The notes beneath the pieces are model-generated. The model searched no databases. It was not told where the DNA came from and worked only from the letters and a program-made list of their open reading frames with translations. From Kribbella pittospori (GTDB lineage: Bacteria > Actinomycetota > Actinomycetes > Propionibacteriales > Kribbellaceae), in contig NZ_SJKB01000001.1 in NCBI RefSeq assembly GCF_004331465.1, positions 124,001 to 188,000 of the forward strand: DNA of 64,000 nt. The letters run 5' to 3'. A program made the position numbers and the translations under genes. Below, piece by piece: positions 44,357 to 55,583 of the stretch (positions are counted from its first letter, which is position 1; every line of letters starts with the position of its first letter).

Positions 44357-45355
44357 GTGGCTGCTCGTAGGGGTTCCGCGCCCAAGCTGGGCGACGTACT
44401 GCTGGTGACCGGTGCCGAGGCGTTCCTCGCGGACCGGGCCGTCAAGTCGGCGATCGCTGCGGTGTCCAAACAAGCAGCGTCGAACGGCGACGGCGAGATC
44501 GAGGTCACGGACGTCGACGCGACCGGGCTGGACGTGGGCGTGTTCGCGGAGCTGACCGGTCCGTCGCTCTTCGCGAGCGAGCGCGTCCTGGTCATGCGGG
44601 CGCTGGAGAACCTGCCGTCCGACATGGTCCCGCACTTGCTCGAGTACGCCGGGAGCCCGTCGGACGACGTACTGGTCGTGCTGGTGCACTCGGGAGGCCA
44701 GAAGGGCAAAGGCGTCCTCGACAAGTTGCGCAAGGCATCGGTCAGCGAGGTCGTGGCGACGGCTCCGAAGGCATGGGAGCTGCCGCAGTTCGTGGCGGGG
44801 GAGATCCGGCTGCTCGGCGGCAGCGTGGACGAGCGGGCGTCCTCGGCGCTGGTCGATGCGGTCGGTCATGATCTGCGCGCGTTGGCGGGGGCGTGTTCCC
44901 AGCTGGTGTCCGACTCGGGCGGGCAGGCAGTCACGGCCGAGCTGATCGGGCAGTACTTCGGTGGTCGCGCGGAGGTGACGAGTTTCGCGGTCGCGGACGC
45001 GGCGATCGCGGGCCGGACCGAGCCGGCGCTGGAGCAGTTGCGTTGGGCGCTGGACTGTGGCGTCGCGCCGGTGCTGGTGACGAGCGCGATGGCGGGCGGT
45101 CTGCGCGGGCTGGCGAAGTTCTCGAGCGCGCCGGGCGGGCTTCGCGAGGCGGATCTGGCCCGTGAGGTCGGCGTACCGCCGTGGAAGCTGAAGCAGTTGA
45201 AGCAGCAGGTCCGCGGCTGGACCCCGGGCGGGCTGGCGACCGCCATCAAAGCGGTGGCCCAAGCCGACGCCGACGTGAAAGGCGCCTCAGGAGACGCCGG
45301 CTACGCCCTCGAACGAATGGTCATCACCGTAAGCCACTCCCACGGTCGCCGCTAA
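44357..45355 (+). CDS. holA: DNA polymerase III subunit delta
   Basis: 332 residues. The N-terminal fold LGDVLLVTGAEAFLADRAV, the clamp-opening region, and the C-terminal LGGLRGLAKFSSAP / PPWKLKQLKQQVRGW helices match HolA. It loads the beta clamp as part of the clamp loader. GTG at 44357 fits homologues (AARRGSAPKL). It sits between comEC and rpsT, the usual order comEA-comEC-holA-rpsT. Confidence 0.93.
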   Translation: MAARRGSAPKLGDVLLVTGAEAFLADRAVKSAIAAVSKQAASNGDGEIEVTDVDATGLDVGVFAELTGPSLFASERVLVMRALENLPSDMVPHLLEYAGSPSDDVLVVLVHSGGQKGKGVLDKLRKASVSEVVATAPKAWELPQFVAGEIRLLGGSVDERASSALVDAVGHDLRALAGACSQLVSDSGGQAVTAELIGQYFGGRAEVTSFAVADAAIAGRTEPALEQLRWALDCGVAPVLVTSAMAGGLRGLAKFSSAPGGLREADLAREVGVPPWKLKQLKQQVRGWTPGGLATAIKAVAQADADVKGASGDAGYALERMVITVSHSHGRR

Positions 45356-45393
45356 CCACATTCGGCCGCCCGGGCCGGTCGGCACACAAGCCG

Positions 45394-45806
45394 AGGTCCG
45401 AGCACGCAAAGCCGACCAGTGCCGGCAGCGTGGCTGGGGAGTCGGCGCGCGAACCGACAGGTGCGTGCACGCGAACCTAGGTCCAAGCACACCAGCCGAG
45501 GAATGCCAGCCGCGTGAGCCGGGGTGCCGGGAGCGTGAGCCGGGGAGTGCCGGGAACCCGGGGAGTGCCGGGAGCGCGAGCTGCGAAGCGGACGGCCGGC
45601 GACGAGGGCAAGCCCGGCCGGCGGCGGTCAGACCGAGCTCAGTCCGGGCGCGCGAACTGCGTCCGAGCACGCCAGCCAAGTAGTCGCCGGGCGCGAGCCT
45701 AGAGGTCCGGGCACGCAGCCAAGGAGTCGCCGGGCGTGGGAGCCGAGGTGTGCCGGGTGGGCGAGCTGCGGAGTGCCGGGTGCGCGAGGGTGGAGGTTCG
45801 GGCACG
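45394..45806. repeat. Degenerate repeat tract between holA and rpsT
   Basis: About 410 bases without a gene. A module like (A)GGTCCGAGCACGC occurs at 45394, 45479, 45659, 45703 and 45794. Between the copies are variants of GCCAAGGAGTCGCCGGGCGTGAGCC. The spacing is irregular, but 84-85 and 91 bp appear. It is too diverged for an ordinary tandem repeat. I see no open frame with good codon bias. Confidence 0.6.
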
Positions 45807-45844
45807 CAAAAACGATCGGCCGGTCGAACGACGGGCCGATCGTT
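45807..45844 (-). terminator. rpsT terminator
   Basis: AACGATCGGCC (45811-45821) and GGCCGATCGTT (45834-45844) form an 11-bp stem. On the minus strand it is followed by a run of T. Confidence 0.8.
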
Positions 45845-45855
45845 GGCGGGCTGCC

Positions 45856-46116
45856 TTAGAGAGAGGCGGCCTTCTTGAAGATGGCCGACTTGCGGTTGGC
45901 GGCCTGGTTGGCGTGGATGACGCCCTTGCTGACGGCCTTGTCGAGCAGGCGGCCGGCCACGCGGGCGTTCTCCTGCGCCTTCTCGGAGTCGCCGCCCTCG
46001 GCAGCCTCGTTGAAGCGGCGAACTGCCGTCTTGAGGGTCGACTTCACCGACTTGTTGCGAAGTCGCGCAGCCTCGTTCTGGCGGTTGCGCTTGATCTGGG
46101 ACTTGATGTTCGCCAC
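45856..46116 (-). CDS. rpsT: 30S ribosomal protein S20
   Basis: 86 residues, the standard length. The start [24 protein letters not shown] and the end [17 protein letters not shown] are diagnostic. The start is GTG at 46116. S20 binds 16S rRNA early in assembly. It is flanked by repeat tracts on both sides and followed by a strong terminator. Confidence 0.97.
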   Translation of the reverse strand: MANIKSQIKRNRQNEAARLRNKSVKSTLKTAVRRFNEAAEGGDSEKAQENARVAGRLLDKAVSKGVIHANQAANRKSAIFKKAASL

Positions 46117-46242
46117 GTGAGCAGAGCCTCGATCAGGAGTATGCGGTCATTAACAGGAAGGTGTCGCGCGCACGGCTGAACACCACCCGTGGGTGCGCGA
46201 AGAGCCAGATTACCAACAAGCCACCGCCAGCTCCAAACTCAG
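46117..46242. promoter_or_regulatory. Upstream region of rpsT
   Basis: This spacer must hold the rpsT promoter (minus strand), but I cannot assign -35/-10 elements with confidence. Confidence 0.3.
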
Positions 46243-46432
46243 CCACCCCGGCGGCGACCTACGCCCACGACGGCGGCGACGTACGCGCGCACCCCGGCCG
46301 CGACGTACGCGCGCACCCCGGCGGCGATGTACGCGCACCCGGCCTCGACGGATGCGCACCCCCGGCCGCGACATACGAGCGCCCCGGCCGCGACGTACTC
46401 GGCGAGGTCAGCGCACCCGGCTGCGACGTACC
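46243..46432. repeat. Tandem degenerate 21-24-bp repeats
   Basis: About eight copies with consensus CGCGCACCCCGGCCGCGACG then TACG. The clearest are 46286-46309 and 46310-46333; the others vary by a few bases and in length. Each unit ends in a GACGTACG-like core. The tract lies between rpsT and the SRPBCC gene and keeps several frames open by composition only. Confidence 0.75.
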
Positions 46433-46440
46433 CGGCGACG

Positions 46441-46893
46441 TCAGACCGCCTCGGCCGCGGCCTTGAGGCGCTCCAGGGTCACCCGGATCCCGCGCTGATT
46501 GAGCCGCGTCCGGTCCCCGAACACGCGCTGAAACACCGTCCGCATCACCACCGGCCGACGATCCGTCCACGACTCGGTCACCTCACACCCATCAACGGTC
46601 GGCGCGAACTCATAGCTCCACAGCGAGATCGGCACCGGCCCGAAGTGAATCCAGAACGCGAACCGCCGCCCCGGCTCAGCCTCCACCACCCGCCCCTGCG
46701 TGAACCACCGCACCGCACCCACCCGGTTGTGCCCAACAAACCGCGCCCCCACCACCGGCCCCGCCGTACCAGACGCCCAACTCACCCGAGTGCACTCCGG
46801 ACTCCACTCACCCATCCGGGGCAAATCACTCACCAGCCCATAAACCCGCTCCGCCGAAGCCCCCACAACAATGGAGTCCGCCAAGTCCGCCAT
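46441..46893 (-). CDS. SRPBCC (polyketide cyclase/START-like) family protein
   Basis: 150 residues. The helix-grip fold begins ADSIVVGASAERVYGLVSDLPRMGEWSPECTRVSW and ends with the long C-terminal helix TRLNQRGIRVTLERLKAAAEAV. The cavity would bind a hydrophobic ligand; the function is unknown. GGAGGAGA precedes the ATG at 46893. It is divergent from the subtilase gene. Its 3' end borders the repeat tract. Confidence 0.82.
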   Translation of the reverse strand: MADLADSIVVGASAERVYGLVSDLPRMGEWSPECTRVSWASGTAGPVVGARFVGHNRVGAVRWFTQGRVVEAEPGRRFAFWIHFGPVPISLWSYEFAPTVDGCEVTESWTDRRPVVMRTVFQRVFGDRTRLNQRGIRVTLERLKAAAEAV

Positions 46894-46932
46894 AGGTCTC
46901 CTCCGCCGACACACATCCTGCCCGAGCGTGAC

Positions 46933-49900
46933 ATGGCGGCTACTGGACGGCATACTCGGGCGCTCCGTCGCTGCCCTGGGAGATTTGTGTTTCGTCGTAC
47001 GCCGGTTGTTGTGGTTGCTGGGCTTGTTGTGTCGTTGGTTGGGGTTCCGCTCATCGGCAGGGCGGCCAACGCGCAGGGGAGTGGTGGGACACCGGGTGAT
47101 CCGCTGGTGAAGCGGTCTGACAGTGGGGCGTACATCGTTCAGCTCGATGACGCGCCCGTGGCGGAGTATGGCGGGGACATCGCCGGACTGCCTGCCACGC
47201 GTGTGTTGCCGGGTGGGAAGCTCAGCAAGACGGCCAGCCAGGTCGTCGGGTACGTCAAGCACCTGGCTGAGGAGCGCGAGCAAGTCCTGAAGGCAGTGCC
47301 CGGGGTGAAGAAGCTTTACGACTACAGCTACACGTACTCCGGTTTCTCCGCGCAGATGTCGTACGACGAAGCCGTCAAGCTGGCCAAGTCGTCCGGAGTG
47401 AAGAGCGTGGAGCCGAACGAGGTCCAGAAGCAGGACACCGTCGACACACCGCGCTTCCTGGGGATGGACAGCGCGTGGAAGCAGGCCGGTGGGGTGGACA
47501 AGGCCGGCGACGGCGTGATCATCGGCGTCATCGACTCGGGCTTCGTCCCCGAGCGGGCCAGCTTCGCGCCGATGACGACCAGCAAGCGGTCGGACGCGAT
47601 CGTCGCCAAGAAGTGGAAGGGCACCTGCCAGGCCGGCGAGGAGGCGCCCGTCACGTGCAACAACAAGGTGATCGGCGCGCGGTACTTCGACAAGGGCATC
47701 GGCAGCCGCCCGATCGCGGCGGAGTTCAGGTCGCCGCGGGACTACGGCGGTCACGGCACCCACACGGCCAGTACGGCGGGCGGCAACCACGGCGTCGAGA
47801 TGAGCATCATGGGCCGGGACTACGGCAAGGGTTCCGGCATCGCCCCGCACGCACGGCTGGCGATCTACAAGGTGCTGTGGGCCGTCGATCAGAGCGGTGG
47901 CGGCACCGGCACCGACGCGGACATCGTGGCCGGCATCGACGCCGCGGTCGCCGACGGCGTGGATGTGATCAACTACTCGGTCTCCGGCTCCGGCTCGACG
48001 TACGTGAACGCCACCGGCCTGGCGTTCCTGCGGGCCGCGAAGGCAGGCGTGTTCGTGGCGACGAGCGCCGGCAACACCGGCCCGGGCGAGTCCACCGTCG
48101 GCAAGAACTACCCCTGGGTCACGACGGTTGCCAACGGCACCCATGACCGCGACATCCAGACCACCGTCAAGTTTGGCGACGGCAAGTCCTACATCGGCGC
48201 GGGCATCGGCGCCGGTACGCCGTCAGCGCCTGTGATTCTGGCCAAGGACGCCGGGAACGAGAGCAGTCTGTGCCAGCCCGGCACACTCGACCCAGCCAAG
48301 GTCAAGGGCAAGATCGTGGTCTGCGACCGCGGTGTGAACGACCGAGTCGACAAGAGCGCGCAGGTGAAGAAGGCCGGCGGCGTCGGCATGATCCTCGTCA
48401 ACGTCACCCCGGGCACGCTGGACGCCGACCTGCACACGGTCCCGACCGTGCACCTCGACGACAAGGTGGCGCCCGTAGTCAAGGCGTACGTCGGCGGTAC
48501 GGCGAACCCGACCGCCACGATCGGCCCGGGTACGCCGGTCCGCGTGACCGCTCCGAAGGTCGCGACCTCGTCCAGCCGCGGTCCATCCGCGGCCGGCAAC
48601 GGCGACCTGCTCAAGCCCGACATCATGGCGCCGGGCACCAATGTGCTGGCCGCCACGAGCGCGTTCAGCGCGGCCGGTGGCGAGTACGCGTTCATGAGCG
48701 GTACGTCGATGGCGTCGCCACACATCGCCGGCGCCGCGGCTGTGCTGAAGGGCAGGCACCCGGACTGGTCCCCGATGGCGATCAAGTCGGCGCTGCTGAC
48801 CACCGGCACCGATCAGGACACCAGCGGCAAACCGATCCGGAACGAGTCGGGCTCGGAGGCCAACCCGTTCGGGTACGGCGCCGGCCTGGTGCAACCGAAG
48901 AAGGCGATGGACCCCGGCCTGGTCTACGACTCGACGTACGCCGACTGGGCCAAGTTCGTCTGCGGCTCGGGTCAGGTGCCGGTGACGCACGAGCTGTGTG
49001 CGGGCGGCAAGATCGACCCGAGCGACCTGAATTACCCGACGATCGCGGTCGGCGACCTGGCCGGCAAGCAGACCGTCACTCGCATGGTGAAGAACGTCGG
49101 CCAACTGCCGGAGGTGTACATCCCCAAGGTGGAGGGCCTCAAGGGAGTCAAGGTGACCGTCACACCGCGCCTCCTGATCACGCTGCCCGGCCACACGGCG
49201 ACGTACAAAGTCACCTTTGAGAACACGGGTGCGCCGCTCGAGCAGTACTCGTTCGGCAAGCTGACCTGGAAGTCGAACCAGCATGCGGTGACCAGCACGC
49301 TCGCGATCAAGCCGCTCACGGTCAAGGCGCCAACGCAGGTCACGGCGACCGGCACCAGCGGCTCAACAAGCGTGCCGATCACTGCGGGCTACACGGGCAC
49401 GCTCACCACGACGTCGGCCGGCCTGATGCCGGCGACCACCGCCGAGGCCGGCCTGAAGAACCCGGGCGGGGTGTCGTTCCCGACCGCGAACCCGCAGGTC
49501 AACGACCACGTCGCCAAGTTCACCGTGAACATCCAGGCCGGTGTGAAGTACGCCCGGTTCTCGACGTTCGACGCGGACCACCCGGCCGGCACCGACCTCG
49601 ACGTCTTCGTCTACCAGGCGGGGACGAAGACTCTGCTCGGCAGCAGCACCGGCGGCACGGCCGAGGAGCAGGTCAACCTCCCAGCACCCGCCGGCGGCGC
49701 GGTCGATGTGTACGTCGATCTGTTCGCCGGAGCCAATGCGCAGCAGGTGAAGCTCGACCACTGGGAGCTGCAGAACCCCGAGGCCAACCTCACGGTCACC
49801 CCGGCGGCTCAACCCGTCGAGGTGGCAGGCGAGACCACTGTCACCGCCCAGTGGTCCGGCCTGACCGCCGGCACCCGCTACCTGGGCTACTTGCAGTACT

Positions 49901-49941
49901 CCGGGGGCTCCGCCGCGACCGTCCTCCGCGTGGACAGCTGA
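46933..49941 (+). CDS. Secreted subtilisin-like serine protease (S8) with PA domain
   Basis: 1002 residues. A signal peptide (VVVVAGLVVSLVGVPLIG, ending near AANA) is followed by an inhibitor-I9 propeptide (YIVQLDDAPVAEYGG). The catalytic triad is D201 (GVIDSGF), H274 (GGHGTHTAS) and S592 (SGTSMASPH). A PA insertion (about 440-540) lies inside the catalytic domain, and a fibronectin-III-like domain and a pre-peptidase-like C-terminal domain (about 850-1000) follow. This is the cucumisin-like layout. A GTG at 46987 with GGGAG upstream is an alternative start giving a cleaner signal peptide. The enzyme is extracellular. Confidence 0.9.
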   Translation: MAATGRHTRALRRCPGRFVFRRTPVVVVAGLVVSLVGVPLIGRAANAQGSGGTPGDPLVKRSDSGAYIVQLDDAPVAEYGGDIAGLPATRVLPGGKLSKTASQVVGYVKHLAEEREQVLKAVPGVKKLYDYSYTYSGFSAQMSYDEAVKLAKSSGVKSVEPNEVQKQDTVDTPRFLGMDSAWKQAGGVDKAGDGVIIGVIDSGFVPERASFAPMTTSKRSDAIVAKKWKGTCQAGEEAPVTCNNKVIGARYFDKGIGSRPIAAEFRSPRDYGGHGTHTASTAGGNHGVEMSIMGRDYGKGSGIAPHARLAIYKVLWAVDQSGGGTGTDADIVAGIDAAVADGVDVINYSVSGSGSTYVNATGLAFLRAAKAGVFVATSAGNTGPGESTVGKNYPWVTTVANGTHDRDIQTTVKFGDGKSYIGAGIGAGTPSAPVILAKDAGNESSLCQPGTLDPAKVKGKIVVCDRGVNDRVDKSAQVKKAGGVGMILVNVTPGTLDADLHTVPTVHLDDKVAPVVKAYVGGTANPTATIGPGTPVRVTAPKVATSSSRGPSAAGNGDLLKPDIMAPGTNVLAATSAFSAAGGEYAFMSGTSMASPHIAGAAAVLKGRHPDWSPMAIKSALLTTGTDQDTSGKPIRNESGSEANPFGYGAGLVQPKKAMDPGLVYDSTYADWAKFVCGSGQVPVTHELCAGGKIDPSDLNYPTIAVGDLAGKQTVTRMVKNVGQLPEVYIPKVEGLKGVKVTVTPRLLITLPGHTATYKVTFENTGAPLEQYSFGKLTWKSNQHAVTSTLAIKPLTVKAPTQVTATGTSGSTSVPITAGYTGTLTTTSAGLMPATTAEAGLKNPGGVSFPTANPQVNDHVAKFTVNIQAGVKYARFSTFDADHPAGTDLDVFVYQAGTKTLLGSSTGGTAEEQVNLPAPAGGAVDVYVDLFAGANAQQVKLDHWELQNPEANLTVTPAAQPVEVAGETTVTAQWSGLTAGTRYLGYLQYSGGSAATVLRVDS

Positions 49942-49960
49942 CCGCGCCCCCGAGCACAGA

Positions 49961-49999
49961 ACATCGGCTCAGCGCGCAACCAGCGTGCTGAGCCGATGT
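49961..49999. terminator. Bidirectional terminator between the subtilase and anti-sigma genes
   Basis: ACATCGGCTCAGC (49961-49973) and GCTGAGCCGATGT (49987-49999) are perfect arms. The stem can extend 4 bp further with one wobble, leaving a 5-base loop. It serves two convergent genes. Confidence 0.75.
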
Positions 50000-50006
50000 C
50001 TGGGGA

Positions 50007-51164
50007 TCAGGGCTGTACCAGGGCGACGATCTCGTTGGACTTGGCGCTCACGAGCTGCTTGCACTCGCCGGTCGCGACGCCGCACCGGAAGATCCTCTGG
50101 GACTCATCGACCAGGATCACGTTGGCCGGGTCCTCGAACACCCCGCCGTCGGCCAGCACGGACTTGGCCGGGAGCTTCAGCTCGGTGGCCTTCCCGGTGG
50201 CGATGTCGACGGCGATCCCGGTGCTGAGGGCCATCGTCGCTCCGTCCGGCGACAGCGCCACGTACGGCGCGCGCTGGGTCGCGATCTCGAAGCAGTATTC
50301 ACGCTTCACCTCGAGTCCGGGCGTTCCCAGCGTGGCGGCCTTGGCGCAGGCCTTCTGGCTGCCGGTGCTGCTCAACAGCACGACCGTGCCGCTGCTGCGC
50401 ACCACCTCCAGCTCACCATCGAGGTTCCCGACCGTCCGTGCGTCCTTCGTACCGGGCTGCCACACGGTCACCGGCCGGGCGCCCGGGGAGTGCGGGTTCA
50501 TCCAGATGCCGTCCTTGTTCCAGCCGACGAGCTCGAGGTTCGGAGTCCGGACGGTGATGCTCGACACCTCCTTGCCGTCCTCGAGGTTGACGACGACCAC
50601 GCGGCCGGTCTTCTCGCCGTACGTCGAGAGCGCGACGGCGATCTGGCGTCCGTCGGGCGAGACCATGGGGCTGATGGCGCCGAGCGGTCCGATCGGCCGG
50701 ATCTTGCCGGCCGGCGACACGACAGCGGCCTGGGCCTTCTTCGGATCGGGGTAGCCCGTGTCGACGAGCCAGCCGCCACCGACCCGCGCCCGGACGTCGC
50801 CCTTCACCCCCGGGTTCTGGACGGTCCGGCCGCGGTCGTGGAGGACGGCCCACCAGGTGTCGAGCGGGTTGCCGGGGTTGTTCTGGACGGTGACCGCGTA
50901 CGGGATCGAAGGCGCCTGGGTCGACGCCGCGCCGGTGGCCGGAAGGCCGGACACGGACGGCTGGTGGTCGGACAGGCCGCGGAAGAACGGTACGGCCAGG
51001 AGCAGCGCGGCGGCGATGCCGGCGGCGGCCAGGGCCATCGGCGCCCAGCGCCGGGTCGAGCTGCCGGTGCTGTCCAGCTCCAGGCCCGGGCCTTGAGCGG
51101 AGCCAGGCACACTGCTGGCTTCGGCGTGCAGATAATCGCGCAGGCGGGTTTCGGTGTCGTTCAT
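50007..51164 (-). CDS. Membrane-anchored anti-sigma-like protein with beta-propeller domain
   Basis: 385 residues. A short cytoplasmic part (residues 1-40, MNDTETRLRDYLHAEAS) precedes one membrane helix (about 43-61). The extracytoplasmic domain has propeller-like repeats (MVSPDGRQIAVALS, VALSPDGATMALSTG). The layout and the ATGA overlap with a sigma gene imply an anti-sigma factor, although no clear zinc-binding HxxxCxxC is present. The signal sensed is unknown. Confidence 0.75.
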   Translation of the reverse strand: MNDTETRLRDYLHAEASSVPGSAQGPGLELDSTGSSTRRWAPMALAAAGIAAALLLAVPFFRGLSDHQPSVSGLPATGAASTQAPSIPYAVTVQNNPGNPLDTWWAVLHDRGRTVQNPGVKGDVRARVGGGWLVDTGYPDPKKAQAAVVSPAGKIRPIGPLGAISPMVSPDGRQIAVALSTYGEKTGRVVVVNLEDGKEVSSITVRTPNLELVGWNKDGIWMNPHSPGARPVTVWQPGTKDARTVGNLDGELEVVRSSGTVVLLSSTGSQKACAKAATLGTPGLEVKREYCFEIATQRAPYVALSPDGATMALSTGIAVDIATGKATELKLPAKSVLADGGVFEDPANVILVDESQRIFRCGVATGECKQLVSAKSNEIVALVQP

Positions 51165-51686
51165 CGGACTTCCTCAAGCTTCTGGGTCAGGGCCGTGAGG
51201 CCGCGGGAGGCGGTCGCCCGGGCGGTGGACGGGCTGATCCCGAGGATCTGGGCGATCTCGTCGAACGGGAGGTCGAGGTAGTAGCGCAGTACGAGCACCT
51301 CCCGGCTGCGGGCAGGCAACGCCTGCAGTGCGCGTCTGACCTGCAGCCGGTCCTCACCGAGTACGGCGGTGTTCTCGGCGGAGTCGTGTGGTTCCTGATG
51401 CGGCGGGGTGTAGAGCTGCGCTGTCCGGCGACGGCGCAGTACCGAGCGGCAGCGGTTCACCACAGTGGTCCGCAGCCACCCCAGCGCCTTCGTTGTCCCG
51501 GAGGGGCCAGTGCCGATACAGGTCGGTGAAGGCCTCCTGTACGGCGTCCTCGGCCGCGGGCCGGTCGCTCACCACCAGCACGGCCAGGCGGACCAGCCCG
51601 GCCCAGTGCCGGCTGTAGAGCTCCGACACCGCGGTTCGCGCGTCGTCGTGCGCCAGAGACCGGACCGGACCTCTGATACTCACCAT
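51161..51686 (-). pseudogene. ECF sigma factor, SigE-like, with a +1 frameshift
   Basis: Region 2 (YSRHWAGLVRLAVLVVSDRPAAEDAVQEAFTDLY) is encoded from the ATG at 51686 to about 51490. Region 2.4 onward (LGWLRTTVVNRCRS) and region 4 (LPARSREVLVLRYYLDLPFDEIAQILGIS) continue in another frame to 51161. Dropping one C of the CC at 51487-51488 restores DNEALGWLRTTVVNRC exactly as in SigE-type proteins. It is either a real mutation, a sequencing error or, less likely, programmed frameshifting. The anti-sigma partner downstream is intact. Confidence 0.8.
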
Positions 51687-51733
51687 TGAATTCGTCACAC
51701 CCAAGAGACGCGCAACGCGCCGAAACGCTGCGT

Positions 51734-52633
51734 CTAGGCGAGACGCTCCCGGACCCAGTCCAGGTGGATCAGGGCGTGCTTGCGTTGCCACTCCCGGATG
51801 GTCGGCAGCCCGGGCGGGGCCGGCTGGAACGCGCCCCACCACAGACCGCCCGCGACGGCCGCGAGGAAGCCGGTGATGGCCACGTCATCCGAGAGCGGCG
51901 GCAGCGTGACCGACTCGCGCATGTCCGCCTGCAGGATGACCTCGTCGGTCCAGGACGGGGCCAAGGCGGCGTGTGCCCAGTCGATGAAGACCACGCGGTC
52001 GTCGGTGAGGATGATGTTGTCGGCCCGCAGATCCCAGTGCGACAGCGCCTTGCCCTCCGCCAACGCCCGCAGCCCGGTCCGGGCAAGCTCCGCCAGCTCG
52101 TCCTCGCGTCCAGCCACCCAGTCGGGTACGTCGAGCCCGTCCGCGATGACGGAGTCCCAGCGGCTCAGGAACTCCTCACTCCGTACGGCGGCGACCGGAG
52201 CGTCCGGCCACGGCGAAGGATCGAGTGCTGCGGTCAGCTCGGCGAGGGCGTCCAAGACGCGGTCGGCCTCGTGCTGTTCCCAGGGGTGGGACGGCAGCCA
52301 GCCCTCGATGTCCTCCAGGAGCAGCCCGACCCAGTCGCCGTCGTCGTACACGTCGTACAGCGCCGGAGCCGTCGGCAACGGGCCGACGCCCTGGACCGCG
52401 GCGATCTCGTTGCGGAACAGCGTCGGAGTCTTCGGGTTGAGCGACGTACCGACGGTCTTGACGAAGGCGCGGCGGCCGGACGCGGTCACCAGGCGGGCGG
52501 CGACGCCGGGGGAGAATCCACCCTGCTGGGTCGTGGCGGACACCACCACTGACCCGAGCGCGCGTTCCACCCACGCCCGCACACCGGCGGGCACCTCCTC
52601 GAAGGGCAACCGGACCCCAGCAGCGTGCGCCAT
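51734..52633 (-). CDS. Aminoglycoside phosphotransferase (APH)-family protein
   Basis: 299 residues of the protein-kinase-like fold. The catalytic loop reads LSHWDLRADNIILTDD and the metal-binding motif VVFIDWAHA. The Lys of the N-lobe (RRAFVKTVG) is present. APH-fold kinases act on aminoglycosides, choline, homoserine or other small molecules; the substrate is not known. ATG at 52633 was taken over the GTG at 52639. It lies opposite lepA. Confidence 0.82.
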   Translation of the reverse strand: MAHAAGVRLPFEEVPAGVRAWVERALGSVVVSATTQQGGFSPGVAARLVTASGRRAFVKTVGTSLNPKTPTLFRNEIAAVQGVGPLPTAPALYDVYDDGDWVGLLLEDIEGWLPSHPWEQHEADRVLDALAELTAALDPSPWPDAPVAAVRSEEFLSRWDSVIADGLDVPDWVAGREDELAELARTGLRALAEGKALSHWDLRADNIILTDDRVVFIDWAHAALAPSWTDEVILQADMRESVTLPPLSDDVAITGFLAAVAGGLWWGAFQPAPPGLPTIREWQRKHALIHLDWVRERLA

Positions 52634-52747
52634 GCCCACAAACGGTAGGTTGCCCAGCCCCGGACCGCTCGCGATTTTCGAATCCGCTGGCCCCGCATGG
52701 GATGATTGACCGATTGTCCGTCACCCGAGCTGAACTGGATCCCCTCC

Positions 52748-54633
<1,886 letters not shown>

Positions 54634-54634
<1 letters not shown>

Positions 54635-55539
54635 TGCCGGTCGACATCCCCGCCGGGTTGCTGGTCGTCGCGTCGCGCGGTCAGGACTGGGCGGACTGGC
54701 TCGATCGCCTGCCCCGGTTGACCCGCGAGCTGCTCGACGAATGGCAGTTGCGCGTCGACGGTACGTCGGCGTACGGGAACTGTGCTCTGGTCGTCCCGGT
54801 GACCACGGCGGACGGGCAGCGCGCCGTACTGAAGGTGCAGTTCCCGCACTGGGAGGCGGAGACCGAGCATCTCGCGCTGCGGGCCTGGGCCGGGAATGGC
54901 GTGGTCCAGTTGTTGCGGGCCGATCCGCGGCGGTTCGCGCTGCTGCTCGAGCGGCTGGAACCGCGGGATCTGACCACCATCGATGCCCTCGACGCCTGCG
55001 AGATCGTTGGCAGCACCTACAAGCGGCTGCATGTCCCGGCCGGCCCGCAGTTCCGCACGTTGTCAGGTGAGTTGAAGCGGTGGCTCGAGCGGTTCCGGCA
55101 GTTGCCGGCCTCGGCTCCGGTGCCGCATCGGTACGTCGAGCAGGCGATCGCGCTGTCCGAGGACTTCGTCGCGGACCCGGCGACCGACGGCCGGCTGATC
55201 CACACCGACCTGCACTACGAGAATATGCTGGCGGCAGAACGCGAGCCCTGGCTGGTGATCGACCCGAAGCCGTTGTCCGGCGACCCGCACTTCGAGGTCG
55301 CGCCGCTGATCTGGAACCGCTGGGACGAAGTCGTTGCCTCCGGCGACCTTCGGTTCGCGGTCAAACAGCGTTTCTACACGGCGATCGACGCTGCCGGCCT
55401 GGACGAGGAGCGCGCCCGCGACTGGGTGATCGTCCGGCAGATGCTCAATGTCTTGTGGACGTTGGAGGACGCCGACGAATCGTTGCCCCAGGACTGGCTC
55501 ACCCGCAACATCGCCATCGTGAAGGCCATCCAGGATTAG
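54634..55539 (+). CDS. APH-family kinase, streptomycin 6-kinase-like
   Basis: 301 residues. It has the aminoglycoside/hydroxyurea resistance kinase layout: RAVLKVQFPHWEAETEHLALRAW in the N-lobe, and LIHTDLHYENMLAAEREPWLVIDPKPLSGDPHFEVAPLIWNRW in the C-lobe. HTDLHYEN is the catalytic loop and IDPKP the metal site. It resembles StrB/APH(6), but intrinsic function is unproven. The GTG overlaps the lepA stop. Confidence 0.85.
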
Positions 55540-55583
55540 AAATTCGGTGGAGACCGCAGGCCGGGCGAGGGAGTATGCCCGGT

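Noticed and set aside
46243..46432. CRISPR array
   Set aside because: The units are directly adjacent, degenerate and without unique spacers of equal length, and no cas gene is near.
46189..46932. Upstream extension of the subtilase frame
   Set aside because: It covers the tandem repeats and the antisense of the SRPBCC gene. A signal peptide downstream gives a normal start.
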